DNA from: Codonopsis lanceolata
Taxonomy: Eukaryota > Streptophyta > Magnoliopsida > Asterales > Campanulaceae
DNA length: 64,000 nucleotides
Direction: 5' to 3'
Assembly: GCA_013146195.2 (NCBI GenBank)
Contig: CM028381.1
Span: 96,473,621 to 96,537,620, forward strand
Shown: positions 10,830-22,835 of the stretch, piece by piece
Numbering within the stretch: the first letter of the stretch is position 1
How the letters are laid out: every line of letters begins with the position of its first letter
Notes under the pieces: model-generated
Database searches by the model: none
Told to the model about the DNA's origin: nothing
Seen by the model: the letters and a program-made list of their open reading frames with translations, nothing else
Made by a program: the position numbers and the translations under genes

Positions 10830-13369
10830 GTAAGTAAGATGTGCTAAGTCGGCAAGAAGCGCACAAAAGAAGTAATATAACAATGATTAATAAAAAAGAA
10901 AAGAAGTAATATAACAATGATTAGTAACACTGGAATTGTGTCTACTTAGATCAAGATTCTGGATCGCATCTGATTAAGCAACACATTAGGTAGAGGTGAA
11001 TCGGGATCCTCTTAATTACTAGATTTTATCAATACACCTTTAGATGACTGCCTTTTCCTCCTCCAACCACCTTATCTGGATCAAACTTAGCTCCAACCAC
11101 CGGCAAGTCGTGCATACTCAATGTACCCAGTGCCGTTGAAATTGACAATGGTGCTTTGCTTTGCTTTGTTTTACGACAATCTATTATACATACCGAATAC
11201 ATACATGAACCGCTTTTACGCACTAGATTGCGAGCATCCTATAGATGAAGATCAATGAAATAGTTTTTCTTTTTGTCAATTCGAATCACTCTCGTTATTA
11301 AATTTCCATAATCGGTAAAGCTCATCTTCTACCCCATTATATGCATCCTGTTCTTATCCTTTTAGCCCCTATCAATATTTGATTCTTTCCTCGCCAAGAG
11401 ATTAGGAGTACCTTTTCAATGTATCGTGGCTATTTTAGGCAATTTGATCAAGATGCCGGTGCAAGACTAGCTTCGCTTAGGAGATAATACTCTTTTATGG
11501 TAAGTGTGAAGTGTTCCCAAGTGCATGTGTAATTTCACGCGAGGATCTACTAAAAAACAAGAGGAATTTGAGCGAGAGTAAACTTTTTGAGTTTTTAATG
11601 ATACTTTCACAACCATAAGGGTGCAAATAATAATGATGAGTCATTTACCTAGTCTGAGTAAAGATGTGAATCTTCTAATACCGAAAGACAGTTATGGGAA
11701 ACATGTGATGTCAATGTCTGGAAATGTTAACATGTATAATGTATCACCGCTTTGGTTAGCAAGTCAAATGACATTAATTTCATCATTTGTTGTGGTTCAT
11801 AAGCCTTGAAATAAGAATTTTAGAAACAAACCGAGGTACGGTCTATACAGAAGAGAAATTCGGTGTTGTTACGTCATGAGGAGTTGGAACCGATTATTCA
11901 TTATATAGAAATCCATTTTTCATGAATGTTATGTTATAAAATTGAAACCATTACACACTCCAAAGTTGTCATATTTATTTAGAATGGTTGTGATGTGATC
12001 CTTGTCTTATTTACATGTAAGTCTCTTCCTTAGTGCTATGATGTTTCCGATTTCGAGATGTTTATTCAACCGAATCGTCTCTACTCTCGGGTTTTATTCA
12101 TTCCCGTATAAAATACTTTAATTAGTCTTTTAGCATCTAATGATATTGTTGCTTTCCATTAATTATTACTCAGTAGGATATTGTGTTGGTAGCCTTATAC
12201 CATGAATGTATTCTGATTAGCTTGACATCAAACGAGATTATTGTATGTATCAATCATTTAATCTTTAGCCCATTACATGGATTACTGACCTAATGAATTT
12301 ATTAGTTTTTGAAATGAGGGTCGATCCTCAAAGAAGTTACCTTGCTTCTCATCAAAGGTTCACTAAAGAAGTAGCGATATCAATGCCGAGTGTGTGTCTC
12401 GTAATATTATTTATATGCCAATGGGGTTGTTCTTGCTCTAGATGATAAAAGCTAGAGAATGTCTATCTATCATCATAACATTGTTGCTAAATGGGTGAGC
12501 ATGTTTCTTTTGAAATCTGATTACAGATGGAAATATGTTTGCTGCTTATGCCATCTAGGTGTTCATGTACGGATTAAAGATGAACAGCACACATATTGAA
12601 GCTAAGGCTTAATGATGCTAATCCTTATAAGACTAGTGTTGTTTCAATGCATTGTTAAAATGTCTATTAAGTCTTTTGTTTCCCAAGTTTGTAAAACACC
12701 TTGTGCTGATTATCAGATTAAGGATGTTTTGTCTTTCACTTTGATGGTGAAACTGTTATTAAAAAAAAGAAAAAGAAAAAAAAGAAAGAAGAAGGATGCA
12801 TGATAACCTGATGAGTTTTTAAAATAATTGGGAAGTTGAAATGGATGATTGAAAAGATTGCATGGGTGTAGGTAGGAACAACCCACGTGTCAAGAATTAT
12901 TAAGTTTTTGATATAGTTGATATTTTTCATATGATACTGAGCATGAAGTTGTCAACAGGATAAATGCTATCAGGTAATTTAGCTCTACATATTGTTTTTT
13001 CACTTCCTTTTGTAAGGTAGATTTCTTGCCCTCCATTCAATTTATATTATCTTCTTTATCAGTAAATATCATTTTTTTTATAAAATTACAATAATTAAGA
13101 ACCTACAGATTTAACAACCCTATACTAATACTTCCCTAAAGAACAATCAAAACTCTCAGCCAATGTTGATATGCATCTCATTTCTACTTAATGTTTAGAA
13201 TTTCAATAGCAGCTTCTAAATCATTCCATGTTGAGATCCAATGTCGGTAAAGAAGTTTAGAAATCAGTATCATATTATGATCAATACATGGACTTGGTTG
13301 CGTTGCATATTGGTAATTTGATGTCTTTGTTTTTGCCTAAGAAATCTGTTCACCTTGTGTACTTATTAG
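10830..13369. other. CACTA interior, right part, no identified gene
   Basis: Short ORFs only (for example 11621-11809 and 12612-12803), with no recognised motifs. Upstream exons of the TNPA-like gene may be hidden here but cannot be placed by eye. A purine-rich AAAAAGAAAAAG tract lies at 12762-12797. Confidence 0.45.
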
Positions 13370-14084
13370 ATGAGTGCGAACAATGAAGATACTTCGCGTG
13401 CTAACGTGTTCATCAAGACACGAAGTAAAAAGGATGGTTGCATACCTCACGATGATACTAGAAGCCTAGTTGTAAGTAGTTTAATTAAAAAAATTCATTA
13501 TTATATGGTTTCATTAATTTAATGTTCACGTATAAAAAATACTTTTGTTTTTGTTTTGTTTTTAGGAACGGATGACTGAAAAGCTAAACGAGGTACCCGA
13601 AGAGGAGCGAACGGAAGCTTATAAAGAGCAAGTTTTTGTTGAACTCATGGGGCCCGATGGACATGGGCGTGTGAGAACTTTTGGTTCTGGACCATCTCCT
13701 CGTCATATTTTGGGGGCTCGGTCATCTTCAACAACTACACCTTCTTCAGAGGTAATAGATAAGCTAGTGGAAGCTAAGGTAGCGCAAATAGCATCTCAGT
13801 ACTTGAAGAAACAACAGGAGTTTGAAAAGACACAAATGGAGACACTTGAAAAGGTTGAACGTATGCAACGCTTAATGGAGGTACATGGGCTACTGCCATT
13901 GTCGCCACGTCCAGGCACAAATGGCGGCGGCTCTGGATCTAGTGTAGGTCAGGTATACCCTTATCATGTTCACCCTTTCATTGAGTCGTACGTTAATTTT
14001 TTTGTGGAATTCTTGCTTATTATATTATTTTTATTATAGGCTCAGATCAACCTTCCCAATTCTTCGATGGATAACGTGAGCTAG
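13370..14084 (+). CDS. En/Spm TNPA-like protein (plant transposase 24 family), C-terminal exons
   Basis: Three exons are read: 13370-13471, 13566-13952 and 14040-14084, with GT-AG introns (GTAAGTAG...TTTTTAG; GTATACC...TTATAG) that keep frame. Exon 1 holds the family motif 'FIKTRSKKDG'. Exon 2 starts ERMTEKLNEVPEEERTEAYK, then 'GPDGHGRVRTFGSGPSP' near residues 60-80, a helical Gln/Glu/Lys segment (about 110-145) and a Gly-rich tail. This is the C-terminal half of the plant Ptta/En/Spm transposase family; such proteins bind subterminal repeats. The ATG at 13370 may be internal, since family members are longer and upstream exons could lie before 13300. It is the most intact coding region of the CACTA. 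Confidence 0.75.
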
Positions 14085-14454
14085 CAAATTCTAGGGATGA
14101 CGTCGACTCTTTTGTTTTTGAACAGATGATGCTACAAATTCGCAGTTTTCGTTTGAATATGTGCTAATGCTTTTGATTTGGATATGTACGTTGATATATG
14201 TACTTTATGGGTTTGTGTTTCTTAATTAACTAGTATAACTTTGTGTAGGTATTCGTAGTTTTTCTTTTGAATATGTGCTAATGCTTTTGATTTGGATATG
14301 TTGATATATGTTTATGAGTTTGTGTTTCTTAATTAATTTACTAGTATAACTTTGTGTAGGTATTTTCAAGAATTGCAATTGTTCCCTTTTTAATAATGTA
14401 TGGTGGATTGATTATTTCAACACACCAAATGGTGGGTTAGTTTAGTATTTTTCT

Positions 14455-15172
14455 TAAAGTACAATCGTGCCAAATGTAATTGGGAGGGCAAATACAATCG
14501 TGCCAAATGCAATTCGGAGGGCCGGAAAAACAATGCCAAATGTAATTGGGAGGGCAGGAAAATAGTGCCAAATGTAAATTGGGAGGATAGGAAAAACCGT
14601 CCCAAATGTAATTGGGAGGGCAAGAAAACCGTCCCAAATGTGATAGCGAGGGCAAGAAAACCGTCCCAAATGTACTTGAGACAATAGGAAAAACCGTCCC
14701 AAATGTATTTGGGAGGGCAAAAACCGATCCCAAAAGTATTTGGGATGACAAAAAATCCGTCCCAAAAACCGTCCCAAATGTATTTGGCAGGGCAAAAAAC
14801 CGTCCCCAAAAAGCGTCCCAAATGCATTTGAGAGTGCAGAAAATCCGTCCCAAAAACCGTCACAAATGTAATTGGGACACCAGGGAAAAACCGTCCTAAA
14901 TGTAATTGTGACGGCTGAAAAAACCGTCCCAAATACTCTTTTTGGGACGGCATTTTGAAAAACGTCGCAAATACTCATCAGTCGGTACAGCCATGAAAAA
15001 TCGTCGCCTTCTCCGTGACAAATACTTTTTGGGACGGTTTTTGGCCGTGACAAATGTTTTTGGCACCCTCGTATTTGAGAGGGAGCGAAAACCGTCCCAA
15101 TGCCGTCCCAAATACCTTTTGTGACGGTTTTGGAAGTATTTGGGACGGTTTTTTGCCGTCCCAAATACTCAT
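14455..15172 (+). repeat. Right subterminal repeat array of the CACTA element
   Basis: About 0.7 kb made of some fifteen to twenty degenerate units of roughly 40 bp built on 'ccgtcccaaatgtaattggg' and 'gggagggcaagaaaa'. Near the end, oppositely oriented copies (TTTGGGACGGTTTTT) appear, forming inverted pairs. Several overlapping ORFs with repeated 'FGTVF/WDGF' pieces on the - strand are artefacts of the repeat, not genes. Confidence 0.9.
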
Positions 15173-15185
15173 ATTTCTTGTAGTG

Positions 15186-15872
15186 ACACGGATGTCCTCG
15201 CCTATCGAATACAATGCTAGATGAGTTATGAGGCGTGTTTACGGCCATTAACCCTCTGATCGCCACCATTGTCGTGATACTGCAGTAGTAGAGTGTGATT
15301 GTGTGAAATAGAAATTGAGTGAGGGCTTACTCTATGAAGAGCAGAGGATATTGAGGGCGAGGAAGAAGAAAAGAGAGAGTCGCTAACAAAGTTCCAGTCA
15401 TCCCAACTTATCCATGGCACTAACTTGTACCCACCATGATTGTGTGAAATAAAAATTGAGTGAGTGAGAGAGAGAGTCCGCGGGTGCTTGAAGCTAACTA
15501 CTCCACTACAATGATCACCCTATATTTTCTAGGGAAGAGATCGTTATGAATCTGGGTGTGGGCGGGGAAAAAGAAAGGGAAGAAGGTGGGGGATGGGGTT
15601 GTGGGGAGAAAACGAGAAATAGAAAAGAAAAAAAAATTCAAAAAAGTATGTGTGTCAGTGAGTTGGGAGGCGGAGGGAAACAGTGAATGGGGAAAGTAAA
15701 AGTTTTAACTTTTAATTTATCGTCATCTTTTTTTATTTCATTATTCTTTTCATCAATAATTTAGTCATGTGGATCTTTATGAGTAATTTTGTCTCTTCAA
15801 ATATTTTTTAATGATTTTGTTTGAGATAGCAGTTTGGTTTGAGATAACAGTTTGAGGGATTAATATACAAAT
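15186..15872. other. MULE interior and inner part of its right TIR
   Basis: After the ACA duplication this resumes MULE sequence. About 15190-15570 is interior, with a purine-rich GAGAGAGAG tract near 15460. From about 15575 it matches the left TIR inverted, through 'GAGATAACAGTTTGAGGGATTAATATA', until the Copia insertion at 15873. No gene is seen. Confidence 0.65.
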
Positions 15873-16146
15873 TGTTAGTAATTGGGCTTGTGGCCCGATT
15901 ATTTACTTCCGCCCACATATAATATATTTATATTATTAAATGTTAATTAGTTTCCTAATCCGAAGGGGTTAAGGATTGACCTAACTTAACCTACAAGAAA
16001 TAGAGTTTCTTGTACAATAATATAAATAGGACAACCAAGGAGATAAAACCTAACACAGAAGAACACGTCTTCTAAGAGTGGCCGCCCCCTTCCTCTCTCT
16101 CCTAATACTATCTCACCAAATACTCCCTCTAGCCTAACCATCAAGA
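15873..16146 (+). repeat. 5' LTR of the Copia element (portion shared with the 3' LTR)
   Basis: The 274 bp match 27078-27353 with scattered substitutions. A TATA box (TATAAATAGG) lies near 16021. The true 5' LTR may continue to 16396, because a PBS-like TGGTATCAAAAC (10 of 12 bases of the iMet site) lies at 16398-16409, right after a CCTTCA end. Confidence 0.8.
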
Positions 16147-16334
16147 GGCTTGGATTTGCGATGTGAACCAGTATTGATATTTGTGCTACGTGATATCAAT
16201 CCGACGAGAGAGACTTGCAGGATTGTTGATCATGACATACGAAGATTGTAGCTCAAGCAGAAAGTCTTCCGCTTCGCTCAAAGTTCAAATTCGCACAAGG
16301 TAACTCATGATTACTTGTTGATAACGAACTTGTA

Positions 16335-16336
<2 letters not shown>

Positions 16337-16390
<54 letters not shown>
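16337..16390. repeat. (AT)n microsatellite
   Basis: Alternating AT tract of about 54 bases directly before the PBS-like site of the Copia element. Confidence 0.95.
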
Positions 16391-16392
<2 letters not shown>

Positions 16393-16397
16393 TTCAT

Positions 16398-16409
16398 TGG
16401 TATCAAAAC
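16398..16409 (+). other. Degenerate iMet primer-binding site
   Basis: TGGTATCAAAAC differs from the standard TGGTATCAGAGC at two G-to-A positions, as expected from decay of a methylated element. It lies about 250 bp downstream of the point where the two LTRs stop matching. Confidence 0.55.
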
Positions 16410-17427
16410 ATATATGCTTGATTGTTCGTTTCGTTATACCATAAATTGCATGCTTTCGATTTTGAGTTTCTTTAAAAGTTTTACCCGATAACGAAACAAA
16501 TGGGTTTTATTATTTTATGTATAAAACAATTTTATTTTCGAGAAAAATTTATATGTCTGAGTTCCCTATGACGAGGCGAACAACATACTAAATTCTTGTT
16601 GAAATCTGTTGGGTATTTTTTGAAAATTGATTTTTCCGAAACTTTGTATGCTGTTTTGACCAGTTTATTTTCTGGAAAACCGTGATTTTATGGTCTATAC
16701 TTGTAGTAATCCGCGAGAGCTTTCCAACGACATATTATATGCTTAATTTTGAGTTAAAATGAACGTTTTACGGCCTCGCAAAGTTGGCTCGCGGATCACG
16801 TTCGCGATTCGATTTTCCGAGTTGAAAAATAGGGGTCTCCAGACCTCCTTTTTTGAAACGGACGACACGTCTGGACGTGTTTTGGTCTTCTGAGTCCAAT
16901 GGTGACCTCTGTTTTGGTTAATTCAGCCTAGAAGTATTTATTTTGACATTTTTAGTGTATAAAAACTTGTTTTTTGATTTATAAAAAATTCAAAAATAAT
17001 TTCTAGGGGTTGTTTTGTCATTCTGTGACTGTTTAGGGATATTTGGGACTATTCTGAATTTTTTAAAAATTCTTTATGAATTTTAAACTAATTTTAAGTC
17101 ATTTTTTGCATATTTAATTGTCGTTTTGGGCTCTAAAATTGCGATTGATACTATACGAGACCCAATAATTTTATTTTAAGTAGTGAAAATATTTATGTAC
17201 ATGATATGTGCTTGATGGATTTGTTCTATCTTATTTCTTTTGTTTAAATTATCAATTTATAAATATTTTTACGTTGTGTATACTTTGGTTGTGATTACGA
17301 GCCTCGCGGATTTTCCATCCTTACGTGTATGATGTAATTATGTTTAGTAATTGATTTTTTAGAACAAAAGTGAATCGAAATATATATATACGCTTATGTC
17401 TTATTTTTTATAATAAATTGTAGTGAA
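16410..17427 (+). other. Leader region of the Copia element
   Basis: About 1 kb of AT-rich untranslated sequence between the PBS-like site and the gag start codon. No ORF or structured motif is recognised. Confidence 0.6.
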
Positions 17428-17859
17428 ATGACTTCTAAGAATGTAATCACTAACCTTAACAAGAGTGAGAAATTAGATGACACAAACTATAATGTTTGGC
17501 AAAGGAAAATCACGTATTTGCTAAATGAGCAAGAGGTTTTCGACAACCTAGATACTGTGATGGAAGAACCAGAGATGGGTAATTTGACCATCACCCAGCA
17601 TCGCCAGAACATGCAGGAATTCCTTAAGGGTGTGTTTGGCTACACCAATTCCATGACTTGGAATTGGAATTGGAGCATAGAATTCTAATTCTATTGTTTG
17701 GATACTAAAATGAGGGATAGAATTGGAATTGATTTATAATTCTACTACCCCCAATTCCATAAAATCAATTCCATTACAATTTTTTTTTTAGGTCGCTGGT
17801 TCCTTGTTTTCGTCTCCATCTTTCGCAAACCCTCTCCCCCTCGAAGTCGCATCGAAGAG

Positions 17860-19132
17860 GCAGAGCAGAATGATGCTCCATAGTTGGATCTCTCCTTTGT
17901 CGTCAATTGAGCAGAAGGAGGAGTCCAAAGGAAATAAGCACAATGTCAAACTGATCAAGGGCTACCGCCAAAAGGTTGAGGAGGAGCTTTCAAAGATTTG
18001 CAATGACATTCTCACCATCATCGACAAGCATCTGATCGATCCCCTCTTCAGGCTCAGGGGAAGCTACTGTTTTCTACTACAAGATGTAAGTCATGTTTGC
18101 CTTACTATCAAGCTCTTTAGGTGATTGTCTAGTATTGGCTTTTCCATGGAATTCTGTCCCATTTTTGATTGAATTATTGCTGATAGTCTATTGATGAATG
18201 TTATTATCTTCTTCTTTTTGGAATTGAAAAGATTAGTATTTCTTCTTTTGTTTTGGATTTTGCAACTTATCTTGCAATATAATATCACAATGTTTGAAAT
18301 ACCATATATTCTTCTTTAGGCAAGAGAAATCGTATGTCAACGTAATGATGAAAGTTGCTATTCATGCCTCTGTTATGCAAGTGGGATACTTTAATCAAGG
18401 TTTATTCTGTGGCACCAACATGTCTGTACATTGAATTTTACTTTGCTTTCATGATTCTTATATGCAAGTAGTGCACAAGTAGTCACTTGTGGATTTTCCT
18501 TTTGGTATGGGTCCCAGTGGGGTATTCCTTGTCTTTCTAAGGGCTGTCTTTTCTCTTGAAATTGATGTCTGTTTTCTTGTGTTCGACTCACATGGCTTCA
18601 GGAAAGGTGACTACTTCCGGTACCTTGCTGAGTTTAAGACAGACCAGGAAAGGAAGGAGGCTGTTGAACAGTCATTGAAGGGCTATGAGGCATGTTTCTT
18701 TCTGTTGATATTTACATATGTCTATATAACACACATCATGGAGGACACATCAATATTTGATTGCATTCTTTTGTGGGATTATATATTATCCTTTACTTGC
18801 ATGCTCTACGCCCGCAGCAAATGAGAACTCCCTTCAACCCACCCAATCCGTCTTGGGTGACCCTCAACTTCTCCGTCTTTTACTATGAAATTATGAATTC
18901 TCTGAGAGGTAAATGATCACATCTCTTCAAATGAAGATTTATGAAGCAGCGATGCCAAATTTTATAGTAAACATCTTGCAAGGCCCGCCATTTGGCTAAA
19001 CAAGCTTTTGATGAGGCAATTGCTGAATTGGACACCTTGAGTGAGGAATCTTACAAGGGCAGACACCTTGATTATGCGATTATTGAGAGACAACCTTACT
19101 CTCGGACCTCACAATTTCCTGAGGATGGAGGT
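17860..19132 (+). pseudogene. Captured 14-3-3 gene fragment with introns
   Basis: Four exon-like pieces follow the order of a 14-3-3 protein. Exon a, about 17890-18090, has SSIEQKEESKGN and the KGYRQKVEEELSKICNDI region. Exon b, about 18601-18690, has KGDYFRYLAEFKTDQERKEA. Exon c, about 18819-18913, has LNFSVFYYEIMNS. Exon d, about 18983-19132, has KQAFDEAIAELDTLSEESYKG. Together they cover helices C to H. The start of the protein, the rest of helix I and the tail are missing, and the junctions contain mismatches and frame breaks. 14-3-3 proteins bind phosphoserine motifs; this copy cannot. Retained introns show capture from genomic DNA rather than by retroposition. Confidence 0.9.
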
Positions 19133-20788
19133 ATTCTATAGCTCAAACATAAATATGTGATTGATAAGAATGCATGCATTTTTTATTTTTATTTTGGGCT
19201 TTTGAAATATAATCACTTTGGCCCAAAATAAGTGTCCATTTATGTTCATGATCACGTAGAAAAATATACTCATGATCACGTAGAAAAATGGACACTTATT
19301 TTGGGACAAAAGGAATAGAACTTTTCCGACAAAGCACTCAATGTAGGGCTTACACTATCTCTTGATTCTTGATTACTAGCCACAGCCTAGACATGCACTC
19401 GTCAAAATGTAGAATTTGGGTAGACAAGTCTCAAATAATAATGTTTTCTAGCAGCGATGATAATAATGTAAAAGGCGAAGAACAACCCAAATCACCAAGT
19501 GGTGAGGTTTGTCCCACAATTGGACTCTTGGTGGTATAGTATCCATCAAACACGTTTGCACCTTGTTACATCGACATACGGAATTTAAGCGTCTTGCGGC
19601 GGCGAAAACATAGTCTTTGATAATGCGCTTTGAGGTTGTTGTTCGTATGAAACATGGCAGATTTTCCAGCTTTCCTAGAAAGAGGATTGATATACATTTT
19701 TGTGAGTGCATGTTGTCACTCATGTTTGTGCAATTGATATACATTGTTGATCCCCTATCTAATAGCTTAAGCCTTTAGATGAGTTTGTAACTTAACATGT
19801 TTCATAGTTTAATCCCCTTGGTTTGCACCCATGTCAATATGTCTTTGAACTATACAAATAGTTGCTATTGTCTCCTCATGTATGCACTTGTAGTGCCTCT
19901 TTGAAGCCCCCCCACTTCCAACCCATGTAGGTGTGTACACTAGTATTTAGTTGTCACGATTTTGGTCGAGATTACATTTGGAATATTACACGCGTGGCTT
20001 TTCTTGCTTGGCCATCCTCGGGTTGTGCTTTAGGCGATAATGTTCTCATCATCATTTAGTGGGTAACAGTTTTTCTTGATGTGTGTCTTCCATATACCAA
20101 GTTGTCTGAAAAGGTTTATGTGTACGTGCATCTATAGTGAATGAACCAGTTCGAATTCAAGTTATAAGGTTCAATGTCCACTGTAACTTTTGTTCGTAAA
20201 GTCCATAGAACTCTCCATCGGAACCAAGGCCCAAGTTTTGTTTTTTTTACCACAGTAAACACTTGGTCCACATCTAGGAATAACGAACATCTGACTTCTG
20301 TAATGAAGAACATCAAGCCTGACATGGGAGCAACCTCCTTCAGAGATTGAATACTATTATGAACAACAACAAACCTATGACATGAGATCTAAGTGGATTG
20401 GTCATATCTTTGCGACACCCTTTTCTCGATTAGTATGCTTTTCTAATGCATTTCTTTTTGTCGCGAGTTTTGAAGCGTTGCGAGTCAAATCTAAGAGAAA
20501 TGACACCAAATAGAATAAGTATGTGCTTCTAGATAGAGATGATTTTTTATGTCATGCGAAATGCAATTTTATGATATTCTTAATCATGTAACTCTTATGC
20601 TAGGTCATTTCGACTTCATGATGTTTTCAATTTGGATAATGAGAATGGAGTCAAGATACTCCCCAGTGATCGATAGACCGAAAGGTAAGTTTTACCGTTT
20701 CATTATTATGGTGCTGCGAGGATATCATTGTTGGTGCTCTAAGGGGTGGTAAATATTGATGTAGTTAATTTGTCGGGGTTTTGATGCG
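19133..20788. other. Harbinger interior without recognised gene
   Basis: The DDE transposase would be expected here, but neither strand shows a convincing conserved motif. Only short ORFs without family resemblance are present. A near-perfect direct repeat of about 25 bp ('catgatcacgtagaaaaat') occurs twice at about 19247-19290. Confidence 0.45.
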
Positions 20789-21109
20789 ATGGTAAGTTTG
20801 TTAGGTTATACTGGCGGACAGTTTGAATTACGTAAACATGTAATGCTAAAGTTAGATATAGTAGACCTTCCAAATTTTTGCGATAGCGAGGCGCTAAAGG
20901 GCACTTTTCAAGAGGTTCTAAATGCACTTGATGGGTTTATGATTATTGACATTCAAACTATGCAAAAATTTTATCCTAATTTTGGAATCTTTTCCTCAGG
21001 ACAATGTCTTTATCATGTCCAATCGCAAGTCCAAGTACCCTGTGCTACAGTTAGACTTAAGGTTCATCTCTCTCTTTATCAGATTTTTTTATTGTGTTTG
21101 TTCTTCTTT

Positions 21110-21663
21110 AGGTTCATCCCGATGTTGCCCTTTATAGGACAAGAATTGTTATTGACAACCTGGAAGACATTTGTCAATTGTTTGCTCAAGACCGTGCTAA
21201 TGGTGAGGGTGCTCAAACAAAGCCAGAAGTAGAATTAGAAATGGAAGTGAACGAAGAGTCTTTTGACTTAGAGGAGACCATTGGGACCACCGAGGGAAAC
21301 GTTAGAAGCTTAGAAGATGATGCTATGCATTCACTCGGAGGGGAAAGTAGACAAGGAAAGTCCAATGGCTCATCATCATCTATTTCTCGCCCCAAAAAGC
21401 GGAAGCATAGTGGTTCTCAAGCATTATATGATGTACTCTCTCGTATGGCAGAATCTCTTCACCGCTTCATGAACTCTGACGCTCCTAAAGCTACTACACA
21501 AATGGTGTTGGACGAGTTGTCTAACGTGAAAGATTTGAATCAGACTATGTTTTTGAAAGCAGTTGATCTATTCATGAATGATCAAAGGAAATTTGAGACA
21601 TTAGCAGGCCTTCCAAATGAGTTGAAGGCACAATATGTTTTGATGCAACTTGATCTTGTGTAA
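21110..21663 (+). CDS. Harbinger-associated Myb/SANT-like protein, C-terminal part
   Basis: After an acceptor-like AG near 21110 the frame reads VHPDVALYRTRIVIDNLEDI, then LFAQDRANGEG. This is the end of the plant Myb/SANT-like DNA-binding domain (Myb_DNA-bind_3 type) found in the ORF2 protein of PIF/Harbinger elements. An acidic linker, an 'SRPKKRKHSGS' basic patch that could be a nuclear signal, and a helical C-terminus ending at 21663 follow. The N-terminal SANT repeat with its tryptophans is not recognised upstream; 20789-21060 may hold degenerate parts. In active elements this partner helps the transposase reach the nucleus and bind DNA. Confidence 0.65.
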
Positions 21664-22835
21664 TGGTGTTTGTTAGTTTATTAGAATTATATGGCTTTTT
21701 ATTATAATGAGTGGTTAAACTTGTTGATGGTAGTAATGTTACTTGTTGGTTAAACTTGTTGACGGTAGTAAATTTAGTTGTTTGGAGAATAGCAATATTA
21801 AACTGTGTTAGCCTTTTATTTTATATTTATGAAAGTTGAAACTTGTTTGGTTATTATATTTTTTTTATTATTTGAAACATTGCTTTTTTTATTTGATATA
21901 TATTTTTATAATTCGATTTTATATTAAAATGTGTTAGTTTTTTGTATTTTATGTTCTATTGCAGGGAATATAAGAGAAACACATATAAGTGACAAATTCA
22001 TTTCCGTGAGACTACATGAGTATCCAAACAATAGAATTGGAATTGTAAATCAATTCTAATGGAATTCTATAGATTAGCCAAACAATAGAATTGAAACTCT
22101 ATGGAATTCGAATATGTTGAAATTCAATTCCATAAAATTGTGATTCCAATTCAATTCCAATTATGTATATCCAAACATACCCTAAGTGGAAAAAGAAAGA
22201 TTGATGTGCACGCTTTACTATGTTGAGTAGCATACATAATGATCAGATTGGCGAATTTGAGGATTGCCTGACTGCAAAACAAATGTGGGACGACATTAAG
22301 CACATTTATGGAAATATTTCTGCTACAAAGTTGAGGACTTTGACTTACAAGTTTGAAAGTTATAAGATTAACCAGAAACATAACATTCTTGAACAACTAT
22401 GCGAGATGTCCGGAATGATTCGTGAGCTTTAGGCTGCTGGTTCTATCTTATCTGATGAACAACAAGTTCAAGTAGTGATTCGTTCACTGCCTGACTCTTG
22501 GAGTAGTTTGAGGCGTATTCTGACTCATACGGACTTCATTCAGACTTTTGCAGATGTATCTCGCCATGTTGAGTTTGAGGCTGAGTGTCATGAAGCGAAT
22601 CGCGCGATAAGTGTTGTGACTCATGATCTTGCTCTTGTTTCCCTTGAGGGTCTGCGCAAGCCACATGGGCAACGCAAGAAACAAGCTAAAGGCAAGAAGA
22701 CTCATAATTTGAGCCCCAAAAGTGACAAGATTACTAAGCGCCGAAGAGGCTAAAAGAATATTGCTAAGCAGAAGTGCTACAACTGTGGTACCTTGGGTCA
22801 TTTGCTCGGACTTGCCCTGAGCCCAAGAAGGTATC

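Larger units (their letters stand above)
6144..15185 (+). mobile_element. CACTA (En/Spm) transposon with captured kinase exon
   Basis: The ends are CACTACAAGAAAA (6144) and TTTCTTGTAGTG (15185), perfect inverted CACTA termini, flanked by identical 3-bp TSDs ACA (6141-6143, 15186-15188). The subterminal regions carry many 'ccgtcccaaat' repeats in both orientations, as in En/Spm elements. A TNPA-type (plant transposase 24) gene lies near the right end. I find no TNPD (Tnp2) catalytic gene, so it is probably non-autonomous. It also holds a receptor-like kinase exon. It lies inside the MULE at 4585-27454. Confidence 0.95.
17628..22182 (+). mobile_element. PIF/Harbinger transposon carrying 14-3-3 exons
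   Basis: The termini GGGTGTGTTTGG (17628) and CCAAACATACCC (22182) are near-perfect inverted repeats flanked by TAA on both sides (17625-17627, 22183-22185), the TSD of this superfamily. Subterminal DNA is full of 'ggaattggaattg' and 'aattctatt' motifs in both orientations. Removing the element restores the gag frame. Inside are 14-3-3 gene exons and the C-terminal half of a Myb/SANT-like protein of the Harbinger ORF2 type. No DDE transposase was recognised, so it is probably non-autonomous. Length 4555 bp. Confidence 0.9.
17428..22835 (+). pseudogene. Copia gag gene, interrupted by a Harbinger element
   Basis: The N-terminal part (17428-17627) starts MTSKNVITNLNKSEKLDD and has the Copia gag signature 'YNVWQRKITYLL'. 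It stops at the Harbinger insertion and resumes at 22186 in frame. Downstream pieces include 'KQMWDDIKHIYG' and 'VIRSLPDSW'. In-frame stops interrupt at 22202 (TGA where CGA would fit) and about 22431 (TAG). A zinc knuckle begins C-YN-C-GTLG-H near 22776 but a single-base shift separates it from its last Cys. Gag would bind and package element RNA; this copy is dead. Confidence 0.87.

Noticed and set aside
14417..15269. Four long overlapping ORFs near the CACTA right end
   Set aside because: They are translations of the subterminal repeat (recurring FGTVF/WDGF pieces) in several frames, with no real protein features.
19448..20325. Harbinger DDE transposase on the - strand
   Set aside because: The open frames there lack any recognisable DDE-domain motif; I could not support a call.
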